From Variovorax sp. E3 (lineage in GTDB: Bacteria; Pseudomonadota; Gammaproteobacteria; Burkholderiales; Burkholderiaceae_C): a stretch of DNA of 64,000 bases. The notes beneath the pieces were generated by a model. It was given only the letters and a program-made list of their open reading frames with translations, made no database searches and was not told the origin of the DNA. This document shows positions 51,959 through 63,740 of this stretch, one piece after another; positions within the stretch are counted from its first letter, which is position 1, and every line of letters starts with the position of its first letter. The DNA lies in contig NZ_MOWM01000012.1 of assembly GCF_016082275.1 (NCBI RefSeq), positions 36,218 through 100,217 of the forward strand. The letters run 5' to 3'. The translations under genes were made by a program, and so were the position numbers.

Positions 51959-54286
51959 TTGACCACTGAACCCAATCCCACCCGCTTCGGCAGCGGCCAG
52001 GCGGTACGCCGCCTCGAGGACGAGAGCCTGCTGGCAGGGGCCGGACGCTATACCGACGACGTCACGCTGCCCGACCAGGCGCATCTTGTTTTCCTCCGGT
52101 CTTCCTATCCGCACGCGCGGATCCGCTCGATCGACACCAGCACGGCAGCCGCCATGCCCGGCGTGTTGCGCGTGATCACGGGGGCGGAAATGGCCGAGGC
52201 CGGCGTCAAGCCCATGCCGGGCGCCGCCGGGTTCAAGCGCGCGGACGGCAGCGACAGCGCCAGCCCGCCGCGCTACGCCATGGCGCACGAGCGCGCGCGC
52301 TTCGTCGCGAAGCGGTGGCGGCGGTGGTGGCCGACACGGTGCAGCAGGCGCGCGATGCGTGCGAAGCCATCATGGTCGACTACGACGACCTGCCGATGGT
52401 GGTCGACCTCCCCAGCGCCACCGCCGACGGCGCGCCGCAACTGTGCGACGAGCCTCCGGCAACATCGCCGCCGAAATGCGCCACGGCAGCAGCGAGGCCG
52501 CCACGGCCGCCTTCGCCAAGGCCAGCCACGTGGTGGCGCTCGACGTGAACAACCAGCGCGTGGTCGCGCTCACCATCGAGCCGCGTTCGGTGCTCGCGGT
52601 GCAAGACGCCGAGAGCGGCCGCCTCACGATCCGCATGAGTACGCAGATGCCTTCGGGCGTGCGCGATTCCGTGTGCGCGGCCATCGGCCTGCCGAAAGAA
52701 AAAGTGCGCGTGGTGGTGGGCGATGTCGGCGGCGGCTTCGGCATGAAGACAGGCGCTTATCCCGAAGACATCGCGGTCGCCTTCGCGGCGCTGCAGGTGC
52801 ATCGCCCGGTCAAGTGGGTGGCCGACCGCAGCGAGGAATTCCTGTCGAGCGCGCACGGGCGCGACATCGAGGCCCGCGCTGAAATGGCGCTCGACGCCAA
52901 CGGCAAGATCCTTGCACTGCGCATCAAGACGCTGGCCAACGTCGGCGCCTACGCCACCGGCACCGGCGTGGCGATCCAGCTGCTGATCGGCCCCTGGGTG
53001 CAGACCAGCGTCTACGACATCCAGACCATCGACTTCCATTTCAAGGCGGTGCTGACCAACACCGCCCCCACCGGCGCCTACCGTGGCGCGGGCCGGCCGA
53101 GGCCATCTTCACCATCGAGCGCTTGATGGACGAGGCCGCGCGGCAAACCGGCATCGACCGCATCGTGCTGCGCCGGCGCAACTTCATCCGCCCCGAGCAG
53201 ATGCCGTACAAGAACCCGATGGCGCAGACCTACGACACGGGCAACTTCGAGTCGGTCATGGACCAGGCGCTGGCGCTGGCCGACTGGCAGGGCTTCGAGG
53301 GCCGCGCCGCCGAATCGGCCAGCCAGGGCAGGCACCGCGGCCTGGGCATCGCCACGTTCCTCGAATGGACGGGCGGCAACGTGTTCGAGGAGCGCGTCAC
53401 GGTCTCGGTGCAGGCCGACGGCGTGATCGAGGTGTTCTCGGCCGTCAACGCCATGGGGCAGGGCATTGCCACCTCGCTCGCGCAACTGGCCGTGGACGCT
53501 TTCGGCGTGCCCATCGACAAGGTGCGCGTGGTGCTCGGCGACACCGACCGCGGCGACGGCTTCGGCAGCGCCGGTTCGCGTTCGCTGTTCACCGGCGGCT
53601 CGGCCGTGCGCATCGGCGCGGAACGCACCATCGACAAGGCGCGCGAACTCGCGGCGCAAGAATTCGAGGCCGCCGTCGACGACATCACCTACACGCGCGG
53701 CGTCTTCTCGGTGGCCGGCACCGACCTCGAGCTCGACCTGTTCACGCTCGCGGGCAAGCAGCCCGAGCGCGAGATCTTCGTCGACTCGACCAGCACCGTG
53801 GCCGGCCCGACCTGGCCCAACGGCTGCCACATCTGCGAGATCGAGATCGACCCGCCCACCGGCGAAATCAGCGTGGTCGCCTACAGCTCCGTCAACGACG
53901 TGGGCCGCGTGATCAATCCGATGATCGTGCGCGGCCAGCTCGAGGGCGGCGCCGTGCAGGGCATCGGGCAGGCGCTGTACGAGCAGGTGGTGTACGACCA
54001 CGAAACCGGCCAGCCCGTCACCGGCAGCCTGATGGACTACGCCGCGCCGCGCGCCGACATCGTGAGCACCATGTTCAACATGGAAATGGACGAGTCCACG
54101 CCGTGCAAGAACAACCCGCTGGGCGTGAAGGGCGTGGGCGAGCTCGGCACCATCGGCGCCACGCCGGCCATCGTGAACGCGGTGGCCGACGCCTTCGCGC
54201 GCAACGGCCTTGCCACGCGCGCGCCGCGACTGCACATGCCGCTGAGCCCCGCGCGCGTGTGGCAGGCGATGCAGACGGTCGACTGA
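51959..54286 (+). CDS. Form II CoxL-like molybdenum hydroxylase large subunit (frame breaks near 52306, 52452, 53099)
   Basis: About 776 residues of the xanthine dehydrogenase/CO dehydrogenase large subunit family, holding the molybdopterin cytosine dinucleotide site: FGSGQAVRRLEDESLLAGAGRY at the start, GDVGGGFGMKTGAYPED, the loop AYRGAGRPEAIFTIERLMDE, and the catalytic Glu in GVKGVGELGTIGATPAIVNAV. AYRGAGR marks form II; true CO dehydrogenases have AYRCSFR, so CO is not the expected substrate. Three breaks are each repaired by one G. A TTG at 51959 with GAGG upstream is the likely start. No iron-sulfur or FAD subunit gene is adjacent. Confidence 0.85.
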
Positions 54287-54322
54287 GCGCCACGCACCGG
54301 GCGTCGAAAGGCGCGGCACGCC

Positions 54323-55237
54323 ATGCTCGTCACCACCGAACGCCAGACCGACCTCATCCGCGTCGCCAGCTACCGCTGCGACGCGGGCCCCGATGCGCAG
54401 CCCTTCACCGAGCTGCACGAGGGCTACTCGGTCTCGTACGTGCGCAAGGGCAGCTTCGGCTACCGCACGCGCGGCCGGGCCTATGAACTCGTGGCCGGCT
54501 CGGTGCTCGTGGGATGCCCCGGCGACGAATACGTCTGCACGCACGACAACCACGTGTGCGGCGACGAGTGCCTCGCGTTCCACCTGTCGCCAGGCTTCGT
54601 CGAGCTGATCGGCGGCGACCGCAAGGCCTGGCGCACTGGCGGCCTGCCGCCGCTGGCCGAGCTCGTGGTCATCGGCGAACTCGCGCAGGCCGCGGCCGAC
54701 GGGCAGGGCGACGCGGGCCTGGACGAGCTGGGCATGTGGTTCGCGAGCCGCTTCGTCGACGTCGTGTCCGGCCGCGCCAAGCCCAGGCCGGCGCCCGCCG
54801 CCTTGCCGCGCGACCGCCGCCGCGCGGTCGATGCCGCGATGTGGATCGACGCGCACTCGCAGCACGACATCGGGCTCGACGGCGCTGCCGCCGAGGCGGG
54901 CCTGAGCGCCTTTCATTTCTTGCGCTTGTTCTCGCAGGTGCTGGGCGTCACGCCGCACCAGTACCTCGTGCGCTCGCGCCTGCGCCATGCCGCGCGCCTG
55001 CTGGCCGACGACGACAGCCGCCCCGTGACCGAGGTCGCGCTCGACGTCGGCTTTGCCGACCTCAGCAACTTCGTGCGCACCTTCCACCGCGCGGCCGGGG
55101 TGTCGCCCGGCGGTTTCCGCAAGGCGGCCCGGGGCGATCGCAAGATTTTCCAAGACCGCCTGGCCACGCTCTTTCATGATGACCGCCTGATCCATTCATC
55201 GAGCAGGAAACCATCATGTACGCCCCCACCGGACTGA
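54323..55237 (+). CDS. AraC family transcriptional regulator
   Basis: A 304-residue regulator: an N-terminal cupin-like domain (about residues 20-110, with [19 protein letters not shown] and [19 protein letters not shown]) and a C-terminal AraC double helix-turn-helix (about residues 170-280, [21 protein letters not shown] and [20 protein letters not shown]). The Cys and His pairs in the cupin part could bind metal or react with an electrophile. It follows the molybdenum hydroxylase gene by 36 bases and may regulate it. Confidence 0.9.
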   Translation: MLVTTERQTDLIRVASYRCDAGPDAQPFTELHEGYSVSYVRKGSFGYRTRGRAYELVAGSVLVGCPGDEYVCTHDNHVCGDECLAFHLSPGFVELIGGDRKAWRTGGLPPLAELVVIGELAQAAADGQGDAGLDELGMWFASRFVDVVSGRAKPRPAPAALPRDRRRAVDAAMWIDAHSQHDIGLDGAAAEAGLSAFHFLRLFSQVLGVTPHQYLVRSRLRHAARLLADDDSRPVTEVALDVGFADLSNFVRTFHRAAGVSPGGFRKAARGDRKIFQDRLATLFHDDRLIHSSSRKPSCTPPPD

Positions 55238-55287
55238 CAGCCGAAGACCTCGCCGCGAGCCGCCGCTTCCATGCGGTCTGCCTCTGA
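55216..55287 (+). CDS. Possible 23-residue small protein (low confidence)
   Basis: ATG after AGGAAA at seven bases opens a 23-residue frame (start [17 protein letters not shown]) that overlaps the araC end and stops just before the SRPBCC gene. It might be a remnant of a longer protein or a translation coupler. Nothing but the ribosome site supports it. Confidence 0.25.
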   Translation: MYAPTGLTAEDLAASRRFHAVCL

Positions 55288-55302
55288 CGCCAAGGAACCG
55301 CC

Positions 55303-55716
55303 ATGGCCACCATCTACAAGGAATTCATCGTCGAGGCGGACGCCGCCCACGTGTGGGACGCGCTGCGCGATTTCAACGCGGTGCACACCCGGCTCGCACC
55401 GGGCTTTCTCACCGCCTGCACGATCGACGCCGAGGGCGGCCGCGTGCTCACCTTCGCCAACGGCCTCGTCGCGCGCGAGGCGTTGGTGGGCATCGACGAC
55501 GCGCATCGCCGCCTGGCCTACACCGTCACCGGCGGCAAGGCCAGCCACCATCATGCGTCGGCGCAGGTGTTCGCCGAAGGGCCGGGCCGCTCGCGCTTCG
55601 TCTGGATCACCGACGTGCTGCCCGACGCCATGGCTGCGTACATCGAGCCGATGATGGTGCAGGGCGGCGTGGCGATGAAGGCGGCGCTCGAAGGGCGCCC
55701 GGTGCCGGCTGCCTAG
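55303..55716 (+). CDS. SRPBCC family (polyketide cyclase-like) protein
   Basis: A 137-residue START-fold protein, with DAAHVWDALRDFNAVHTRL at the N-terminus, strands such as ACTIDAEGGRVLTFANG, and the C-terminal helix IEPMMVQGGVAMKAALEG. The fold holds a hydrophobic ligand in a cavity; function here is unknown. ATG at 55303 follows AAGGA at six bases. It lies in the same direction as the AraC gene and is convergent with pobA. Although CoxG, a CO dehydrogenase accessory, has a related fold, this sequence is a general SRPBCC member. Confidence 0.82.
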   Translation: MATIYKEFIVEADAAHVWDALRDFNAVHTRLAPGFLTACTIDAEGGRVLTFANGLVAREALVGIDDAHRRLAYTVTGGKASHHHASAQVFAEGPGRSRFVWITDVLPDAMAAYIEPMMVQGGVAMKAALEGRPVPAA

Positions 55717-55725
55717 ATTCGCCGC

Positions 55726-57824
<2,099 letters not shown>

Positions 57825-57911
57825 AATGCAAGGCTGCTCTTCGAATCGCCGCCGGCCGCAGCTGAACTTTAGCCCCGCCCCGCATCTCGAATCCCCGAAA
57901 CGGACACAACC

Positions 57912-58571
57912 ATGCGACTCCTCCTTCTCGAAGACGACGTGATGATCGGCGAGGCCGTGCTCGACCTGCTGCGTGCCGAGCAGTACGCCGTGGACTGGGT
58001 CAAAGACGGCGAGGCCGCCGAGTCGGCCCTGCGTACCCAGCAGTACGACCTGGTGATGCTCGACCTGGGCGTGCCGCGCCGCGACGGCCTCGAAGTGCTG
58101 CGCAACTTGCGCGCGCGCAAGCAACGCATGCCCGTGCTCATCGCCACCGCGCGCGACTCCGTGCAGCAGCGCATCGAAGGCCTCGATGCCGGCGCCGACG
58201 ACTACATGCTCAAGCCCTACGACCTCGACGAACTGCTCGCCCGCATCCGCGCCTTGCTGCGCCGCGCGGCCGGGCGCGCCGAGCCGGTGTACGAACACAT
58301 GGGCGTGAGCATCAACCCCGCCACGCGCGAAGTCTCGGTGGCCGGCCAGCCCGTGGTGCTGTCGGCGCGCGAATGGGCCGTGCTGGAGCCTTTGCTCGCG
58401 CGGCCCGGCATGGTGCTGTCGCGCGCCCAGCTCGAGGAAAAGCTCTACAGCTGGAAAGACGAAATCAGCAGCAACGCCGTCGAGGTCTACGTGCACGGCC
58501 TGCGCAAGAAGCTCGGCGCCGAGCTGATCCGCAACGTGCGCGGCGTCGGCTACATGGTGCCGAAGGTATGA
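57912..58571 (+). CDS. OmpR-type response regulator (QseB/PmrA/TctD-like)
   Basis: A 219-residue DNA-binding regulator: receiver domain with the acidic pair in LLLEDDVMIGEAV, the phosphorylated Asp51 in LVMLDLGVPRRDGLEVL and Lys in YMLKPYDLDELLARI; then a winged helix (GMVLSRAQLEEKLYSWKDEISSN, NAVEVYVHGLRKKLG, VRGVGYMVPK). This layout is the QseB/PmrA group. Its stop overlaps the ATG of the kinase gene. A box of the PmrA type lies before the htrA gene downstream. Confidence 0.93.
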   Translation: MRLLLLEDDVMIGEAVLDLLRAEQYAVDWVKDGEAAESALRTQQYDLVMLDLGVPRRDGLEVLRNLRARKQRMPVLIATARDSVQQRIEGLDAGADDYMLKPYDLDELLARIRALLRRAAGRAEPVYEHMGVSINPATREVSVAGQPVVLSAREWAVLEPLLARPGMVLSRAQLEEKLYSWKDEISSNAVEVYVHGLRKKLGAELIRNVRGVGYMVPKV

Positions 58572-59899
58572 GGCGCAACAGCCTGACCGGGTCGCTGCGC
58601 GCCCGGCTGCTGTGGTTTCTGCTCGCGGCCATCGTGCTGGCCGCCGGTGCGCAGGCGCTCGTGGCCTACCGCACCGTGCTCGCCGAGGCCGACGACATCT
58701 TCGACTACCACATGCAGCAGATGGCGCTGTCGCTGCGCGCCGGCCTGCCGCCGAGCGCGGCGGTGGGCGGCATCGGCACCGGCGAGCAGAACTTCGATTT
58801 CGTCGTGCAGGTGTGGACTGCCGACGGCGTGCGCATCTTCGAATCGGCCGAAGAGGCGGCGCTACCCCAACTGGCCGTGCTGGGCTTTGCCGACGTGCAT
58901 GCGCGCGGCACCACCTACCGCGTGTTCTCGATGCAGACGCGCGGCCTCGTGATCCAGGTCGCGCAGGACATGGCGGCGCGGCGCCACATGGCCGGCACGC
59001 TGGCGCTGCGCACCATTGCACCGGTGGCGCTGATGGCGCCGCTGCTGATGCTGGTCGTGTGGTGGGTCGTGAGCCGCTCGCTCGCGCCGGTGGCGCGCGT
59101 GCGCAAGCAGGTGGCGTCGCGGCAGGCCGACGACCTGTCGCCGGTGAGCGAAGAAAACCTGCCGGAAGAAGTGCGCCCGCTGGTACAGGAACTCAACCTG
59201 CTGTTCGACCGGGTGCGCCATGCCTTCGACGCGCAAAGGCACTTCGTCGCCGATGCCGCGCACGAACTGCGCTCGCCGCTGGCCGCGTTGAAGCTGCAGG
59301 TGCAGGGCCTGCAGCGAGCGCCCGACGATGCCTCGCGCGACATCGCCGTGGGCCGGCTGGTCGCGGGCATCGACCGCGCCACGCGCCTCGTCGAGCAGAT
59401 GCTCGCGCTGGCCCGCCACGAGGCCAGCATGGCCGCGGGCGCCACGCCCGAGCCGGTCGACCTGTCGGAGGTGGCGCGGCTCGCGGTGTCCGACGCGGTG
59501 GCCGCGGCGCAGGCGCGCGGCATCGACATCGGCATCACGCACGCCGACGCGGCGATCGTCAGCGGTCAGTCGGAGGCGCTGCGCATGCTGCTGCGCAACC
59601 TGCTCGAGAACGCGGTGAAGTACACGCCCGTCGAGGGCCGCGTCGACATCGCCATCGACAAGCGCGACGACGCGGTCGAGCTCAGCGTCGACGACAGCGG
59701 CCCCGGCCTGCCTGAAGCAGAGCGCGAGCGCGTGCTCGACCGCTTCTACCGCTCGGGCGAAACCCAGGCGCCCGGCAGCGGCCTGGGCCTGGCCATCGTG
59801 AAGTCGATCGCCGATCTGCACGGTGCCACGCTGGCGCTCGATGCCTCGCCGAGCCTGGGCGGCCTGCGCGTGCGCGTGCGCTTTCCGGCCCGCGCCTGA
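58568..59899 (+). CDS. Sensor histidine kinase partner of the QseB/PmrA-type regulator
   Basis: A 443-residue kinase with two membrane helices (about residues 12-35 and 155-180) flanking a periplasmic domain of about 120 residues with no metal-binding Glu motif; then HAMP-like linker, the phosphorylated His in RHFVADAAHELRSPLAALK, and the ATPase boxes in LLRNLLENAVKYTP, DDSGPGLPE and GSGLGLAIVKSIADLH. Its ATG overlaps the regulator stop. The stimulus is unknown. Together with the regulator it probably controls the adjacent htrA gene. Confidence 0.92.
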   Translation: MRRNSLTGSLRARLLWFLLAAIVLAAGAQALVAYRTVLAEADDIFDYHMQQMALSLRAGLPPSAAVGGIGTGEQNFDFVVQVWTADGVRIFESAEEAALPQLAVLGFADVHARGTTYRVFSMQTRGLVIQVAQDMAARRHMAGTLALRTIAPVALMAPLLMLVVWWVVSRSLAPVARVRKQVASRQADDLSPVSEENLPEEVRPLVQELNLLFDRVRHAFDAQRHFVADAAHELRSPLAALKLQVQGLQRAPDDASRDIAVGRLVAGIDRATRLVEQMLALARHEASMAAGATPEPVDLSEVARLAVSDAVAAAQARGIDIGITHADAAIVSGQSEALRMLLRNLLENAVKYTPVEGRVDIAIDKRDDAVELSVDDSGPGLPEAERERVLDRFYRSGETQAPGSGLGLAIVKSIADLHGATLALDASPSLGGLRVRVRFPARA

Positions 59900-59923
59900 G
59901 CCCCCTGGCCAGGGGCAGCGCCG

Positions 59924-59940
59924 TTTAAGCGGTGCTTAAG
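59924..59940 (+). promoter_or_regulatory. PmrA/QseB-type box upstream of htrA
   Basis: TTTAAG, five bases (CGGTG), CTTAAG: an exact match to the (C/T)TTAAG-N5-(C/T)TTAAG direct repeat bound by PmrA and QseB. It is the only such site I noticed in the window and sits 62 bases before the htrA start, 25 bases after the kinase stop. Confidence 0.8.
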
Positions 59941-60001
59941 TCAGCGAGACGACATTCCTTTCATCGTGTTTGCGTCCATACGCCTTGAAAGGAACCGACA
60001 A

Positions 60002-61489
60002 ATGAACTCCCGTCTGACTTCGCCCCGCGCCCTGGTGATTGCCCTGGCGAGCGCGGGTGTGATCGGTGCCGTCGGTGCCGGTGCCTACACCAGTGCCCGT
60101 GCCGTGGGTGCGCCGACCACCAACGTGACCAGCTCCGCGCCCGCGGCCATGGTCACGCTGCCCGACTTCTCGACCATCACCCAGCGCGACGGCGCGGCCG
60201 TGGTCAACATCAGCGTCACCGGCACCATGAAGGCGTCGGACGACGAGGCCGCCGCCGAGGTCCAGGGCATCGACCCCGACGACCCGATGTTCCAGTTCTT
60301 CCGCCGCTTCCAGGGCCAGATGAACCCGCGCGGCCAGCACCAGCAGCCGCGCGACGTGCCGGTGCGCGCCCAGGGCTCGGGCTTCATCGTCGACCCGAGC
60401 GGCATCATCATCACCAACGCCCACGTCGTGAAGGACGCCAAGGAAGTCACCGTCAAGCTGACCGACCGCCGCGAGTTCCGCGCCAAGGTGCTGGGCGCCG
60501 ACGCCAAGACCGACATTGCGGTGCTGAAGATCGACGCGAAGAACCTGCCCGTGCTCGCGCTGGGCAGCACCAAGGACCTGAAGGTCGGCGAATGGGTGCT
60601 GGCCATCGGCTCGCCCTTCGGCTTCGAGAACACCGTGACGGCCGGCGTGGTGAGCGCCAAGGGCCGCTCGCTGCCCGACGACAGCTACGTGCCGTTCATC
60701 CAGACCGACGTGGCCGTGAACCCCGGCAACTCCGGCGGCCCGCTGCTCAACACGCGCGGCGAGGTGGTGGGCATCAACTCGCAGATCTACAGCCGCAGCG
60801 GCGGCTACCAGGGCCTGTCGTTCGCGATCCCGATCGACGTGGCGATCCAGGTGAAGGACCAGATCGTCGCCACCGGCAAGGCCACGCACGGCCGGCTGGG
60901 CGTGGCGGTGCAGGAGGTGAACCAGGCCTTTGCCGAGTCGTTCAAGCTCGACAAGCCCGAAGGCGCGCTGGTCTCGAACATCGAGAAGGGCGGCCCCGGC
61001 GACAAGGCCGGCCTGAAGGCGGGCGACGTGATCCGCAAGGTCGACGGCCAGCCGATCGTTTCGTCGGGCGACCTGCCCGCGGTGATCGGCCAGCAGGCGC
61101 CGGGCAAGAAGGTCACGCTCGAAGTGTGGCGCCAGGGTGCGCGCCAGGAGCTGGAGGCCAAGCTCGGCGACGCAAGCGACAAGCCGGCCAAGGTGGCCAA
61201 GGCCGACGCCGACGCAGGGCAGGGCAAGCTGGGCCTGGCGCTGCGCCCCCTGCAGCCGCAGGAAAAGCGCGAGACCTCGATCGACACCGGGCTCTTGATC
61301 GAGGACGCCGCGGGGCCCTCGGCCCAGGCGGGTGTGCAGGCCGGCGACGTGCTGCTGGCCATCAACGGCACGCCGGCGCAAAGCGTGGAGCAGGTGCGCG
61401 AGGTGGTGGCCAAGGCGACCAACAAGTCGGTGGCGCTCTTGATCCAGCGCGGCGAAGACAAGATCTTCGTGCCGGTGCGCATCGGCTGA
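60002..61489 (+). CDS. Do family periplasmic serine protease/chaperone HtrA
   Basis: A 495-residue periplasmic protease. It has an N-terminal signal or anchor helix (about residues 10-30), the chymotrypsin-like domain with the triad His in TNAHVVKDA, Asp in KTDIAVLKI and Ser in NPGNSGGPLL, and two PDZ domains (about residues 290-385 and 395-490, with GRLGVAVQEV and GLLIEDAAGPSAQAG). It degrades or refolds damaged envelope proteins. ATG at 60002 follows AAGGA. An upstream PmrA/QseB-type box makes it a likely target of the neighbouring two-component system. Confidence 0.93.
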   Translation: MNSRLTSPRALVIALASAGVIGAVGAGAYTSARAVGAPTTNVTSSAPAAMVTLPDFSTITQRDGAAVVNISVTGTMKASDDEAAAEVQGIDPDDPMFQFFRRFQGQMNPRGQHQQPRDVPVRAQGSGFIVDPSGIIITNAHVVKDAKEVTVKLTDRREFRAKVLGADAKTDIAVLKIDAKNLPVLALGSTKDLKVGEWVLAIGSPFGFENTVTAGVVSAKGRSLPDDSYVPFIQTDVAVNPGNSGGPLLNTRGEVVGINSQIYSRSGGYQGLSFAIPIDVAIQVKDQIVATGKATHGRLGVAVQEVNQAFAESFKLDKPEGALVSNIEKGGPGDKAGLKAGDVIRKVDGQPIVSSGDLPAVIGQQAPGKKVTLEVWRQGARQELEAKLGDASDKPAKVAKADADAGQGKLGLALRPLQPQEKRETSIDTGLLIEDAAGPSAQAGVQAGDVLLAINGTPAQSVEQVREVVAKATNKSVALLIQRGEDKIFVPVRIG

Positions 61490-61520
61490 CCGACCCGGCG
61501 AAGAACGAGGCGGCAGCCGG

Positions 61521-61862
61521 ATGAAGCAACCCGGCCAGTCGCCTCAAGACCCGAGCCGGGAGCGCGTGCCGGGCGGCGGCCTTTCGGCCCACATCCTGCC
61601 CACGTCGGCCACCATGATCGGCGTGTGCATGACCGTGATGTCGATCGGGCACCTCGGGCCGCGCGACGACATGCGCTTGCTCATCGACCGCCTGCTGGCC
61701 GTGGACGCGCTGGTCTTCCTGGCCAGCGCGTTGCTGTCTTTCATCTCGATGCGCTCACGCCGGTCGGGCGCGCGGCTGGAGCGCTGGGGCGAGGCGGTCT
61801 TCATCGCCGGCCTGGCGCTGCTGGCGCTGGGCGCCGTCACGCTGGCGTTCGCGCTGCGCTGA
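61521..61862 (+). CDS. Small membrane protein of unknown function
   Basis: A 113-residue protein with three predicted membrane helices (about residues 28-45, 62-78 and 92-110). I do not recognise the family. It lies 31 bases after htrA in the same direction and may be co-transcribed. Convergent with a sensor kinase gene, 18 bases from its stop. Confidence 0.7.
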   Translation: MKQPGQSPQDPSRERVPGGGLSAHILPTSATMIGVCMTVMSIGHLGPRDDMRLLIDRLLAVDALVFLASALLSFISMRSRRSGARLERWGEAVFIAGLALLALGAVTLAFALR

Positions 61863-61880
61863 GCCGCGCGGCGCGTTTCG

Positions 61881-63724
61881 TCAGGCCAGCACGCAGGGCC
61901 AGTCGAGCAGCACGCGCGTGCCGCCTGTTTGTTCATTCGCGGTTTCGATTCGCAGCTTCGCGCCGATCGATTGCGCGCGCGCCCGCATGTTCGAAATGCC
62001 GTGTCCAGGCGGTCGGGCCGTGTCGGGCACGGCGGGCAGTCCCCGGCCGTTGTCGGTAAGCACGATGCGCACCAGCGGCGGCGTCTCTTCGCCATGCCAG
62101 TTCGCGTGCATCACGATGCGCGTGGCCGACGCGTGCTTCAGCACGTTGGTGAAGGCCTCGAGCAGGATGCGCTGCAACTGCAGCGCCGCCTGCGCGGCGA
62201 AGGGCGCCATCGGCGGAATCACGGCCACGTCCCACACCAGCTCGATGCCGGCCGCGTCCAGGCGCGGCTGCAGCCGGTAGCGCAAGGTGGCCAGCACGGT
62301 GGGCAGGTCGTCGTGCGTGGGCTGCAGCGAATCGACGGCCATGCGCATTTCGTCGAGCGCGAGCTTCACGTGTTCCTCGACCACGACGCGGTCGGGCGCG
62401 GGCTGGGTCACGACGTTGAGCAGGCCCACCAGCTGCGAGCCCACGCCGTCGTGAATCTCCCGCATGATGCGCTGGCGCTCCAGCAGCACGGCCTGTTCCT
62501 GCTGCTGCTGGCGCACGGTTTCGAAGGCGCCGCGCAGTTGCGTCTCGCGCTCGTCGATGCGGGCCGCCAGGCTGGCGTTGAGCGCGCTGTAGTCGGCCAC
62601 CGTGCGGCTGTAGCGCTCGACCACCAGGCCGGCCAGGATCATCACGAAGAAGAACATCGCGTGCGCGGTCAGCGTGTAGTAGGCGCCGCCGAACAGGCCC
62701 ATGCGCACCAGCAGCAGGTCGTGCGCGCCGGCCAGGATGGCGAGCGTGCCCGCCGCCATCAGCACCCCCGCGATGCGGCGGCGCGCCACCAGCGCGCCGT
62801 GGATCACGTAGGCAGGCAGATGATGCTCGTGAACTGCAGGATGACGAGTCCGCTGGTCCACAGCTTCGGCAGCGCGAAGGCGAAGGAGGCACAGGCCAGC
62901 GTGACCGACGTCGCCAGCGCGGCGTAGATCGAGCGCACCAGCCACGGCGGGTTGCGCTCCAGCACCAGCAGCACGAAGCGCGCGATCAGCCCGATGTGGC
63001 CCGCATAGCAGACCGCCACCACCGCGCCCCACAGCGGCCAGGGCACCGGCACCTCGGGCCACACGCGGTCGAGGTTGCGCGCAATGCCGGAAAGCGCGGC
63101 CAGCGCGAAGCAGCCGTAGAGCGCGTCGCGCTGCCGCAGCCACAGACCGCCGGCCATGCCGCCCATCAGCAGCAGGCTCACGGCATAGACGATGGCCGAG
63201 GTGTTGCGCCAGTTCTGCTGCGAGCGGTAGATGGGCGCCAGCGAGGCCTCGGTGCCGTACTGCACGCTCGCCAGCCCGGCCCCGCGCTGCCGCTGGATGG
63301 TGGTGCGCACGAGCAGCACCTGCGGCCGGCCTTCGTGATGCAGCGCGGCCGCCACATGCACCAGCTCGTTGCCCTTGGCGGCGTCGTAGCCGGAGTCGCC
63401 CAGCGTGCCGAAGCTGGCCACCAGCGCGTCGTTGAAGAGCACGGCGACCTGGTTGCCCACGCCCGACATCAGCAGCACCGAAGGCGCGCCCGCCGGCACC
63501 GCCGACGCAGGCAGGTCGATGCGGTAGCTGGCCTTGCCGCCCCGGCCGGGAAACTCGTGGTCCCAGCGAAAAGGCAACTGCACGCGGCGAACCTCGGGCG
63601 GCAGGCCGTCGGGTTCCAGCGTCGCTTCGGCGAAGGCCACGTCCATGGCCTCGGGCGCCGCATGCGCGAGGGGGCCCATGGCCAGCATCGGCAGCCACAG
63701 CAGCGCCAGCAGCCACCGGCGCAC
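61881..63724 (-). CDS. 7TM-DISM sensor histidine kinase (frame break near 62811)
   Basis: About 614 residues: signal peptide (LLALLWLPMLAMGPLAHA), an extracellular DISMED2-like domain of about 150 residues, seven membrane helices, a coiled coil, and a HisKA_3 kinase with the phosphorylated His in RIMREIHDGVGSQLVGLLN and the ATPase box DNGRGLPAVPDTARPPGHG. This is the class that pairs with LuxR-type regulators, and one lies directly upstream. The two halves lie in different frames; one added base near 62811 joins them. The start is uncertain: a GTG at 63724 fits the signal peptide but lacks a well-spaced ribosome site. Confidence 0.84.
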
Positions 63725-63740
63725 CCTCCGGGCGATCAGG

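Noticed and set aside
51959..54286. Carbon monoxide dehydrogenase as function of the large subunit
   Set aside because: The active-site loop is AYRGAGR (form II), not AYRCSFR, and no small or medium subunit gene is adjacent.
55303..55716. CoxG, the CO dehydrogenase accessory protein
   Set aside because: The fold family is shared but the sequence looks like a general SRPBCC protein and the C-terminal membrane anchor of CoxG is missing.
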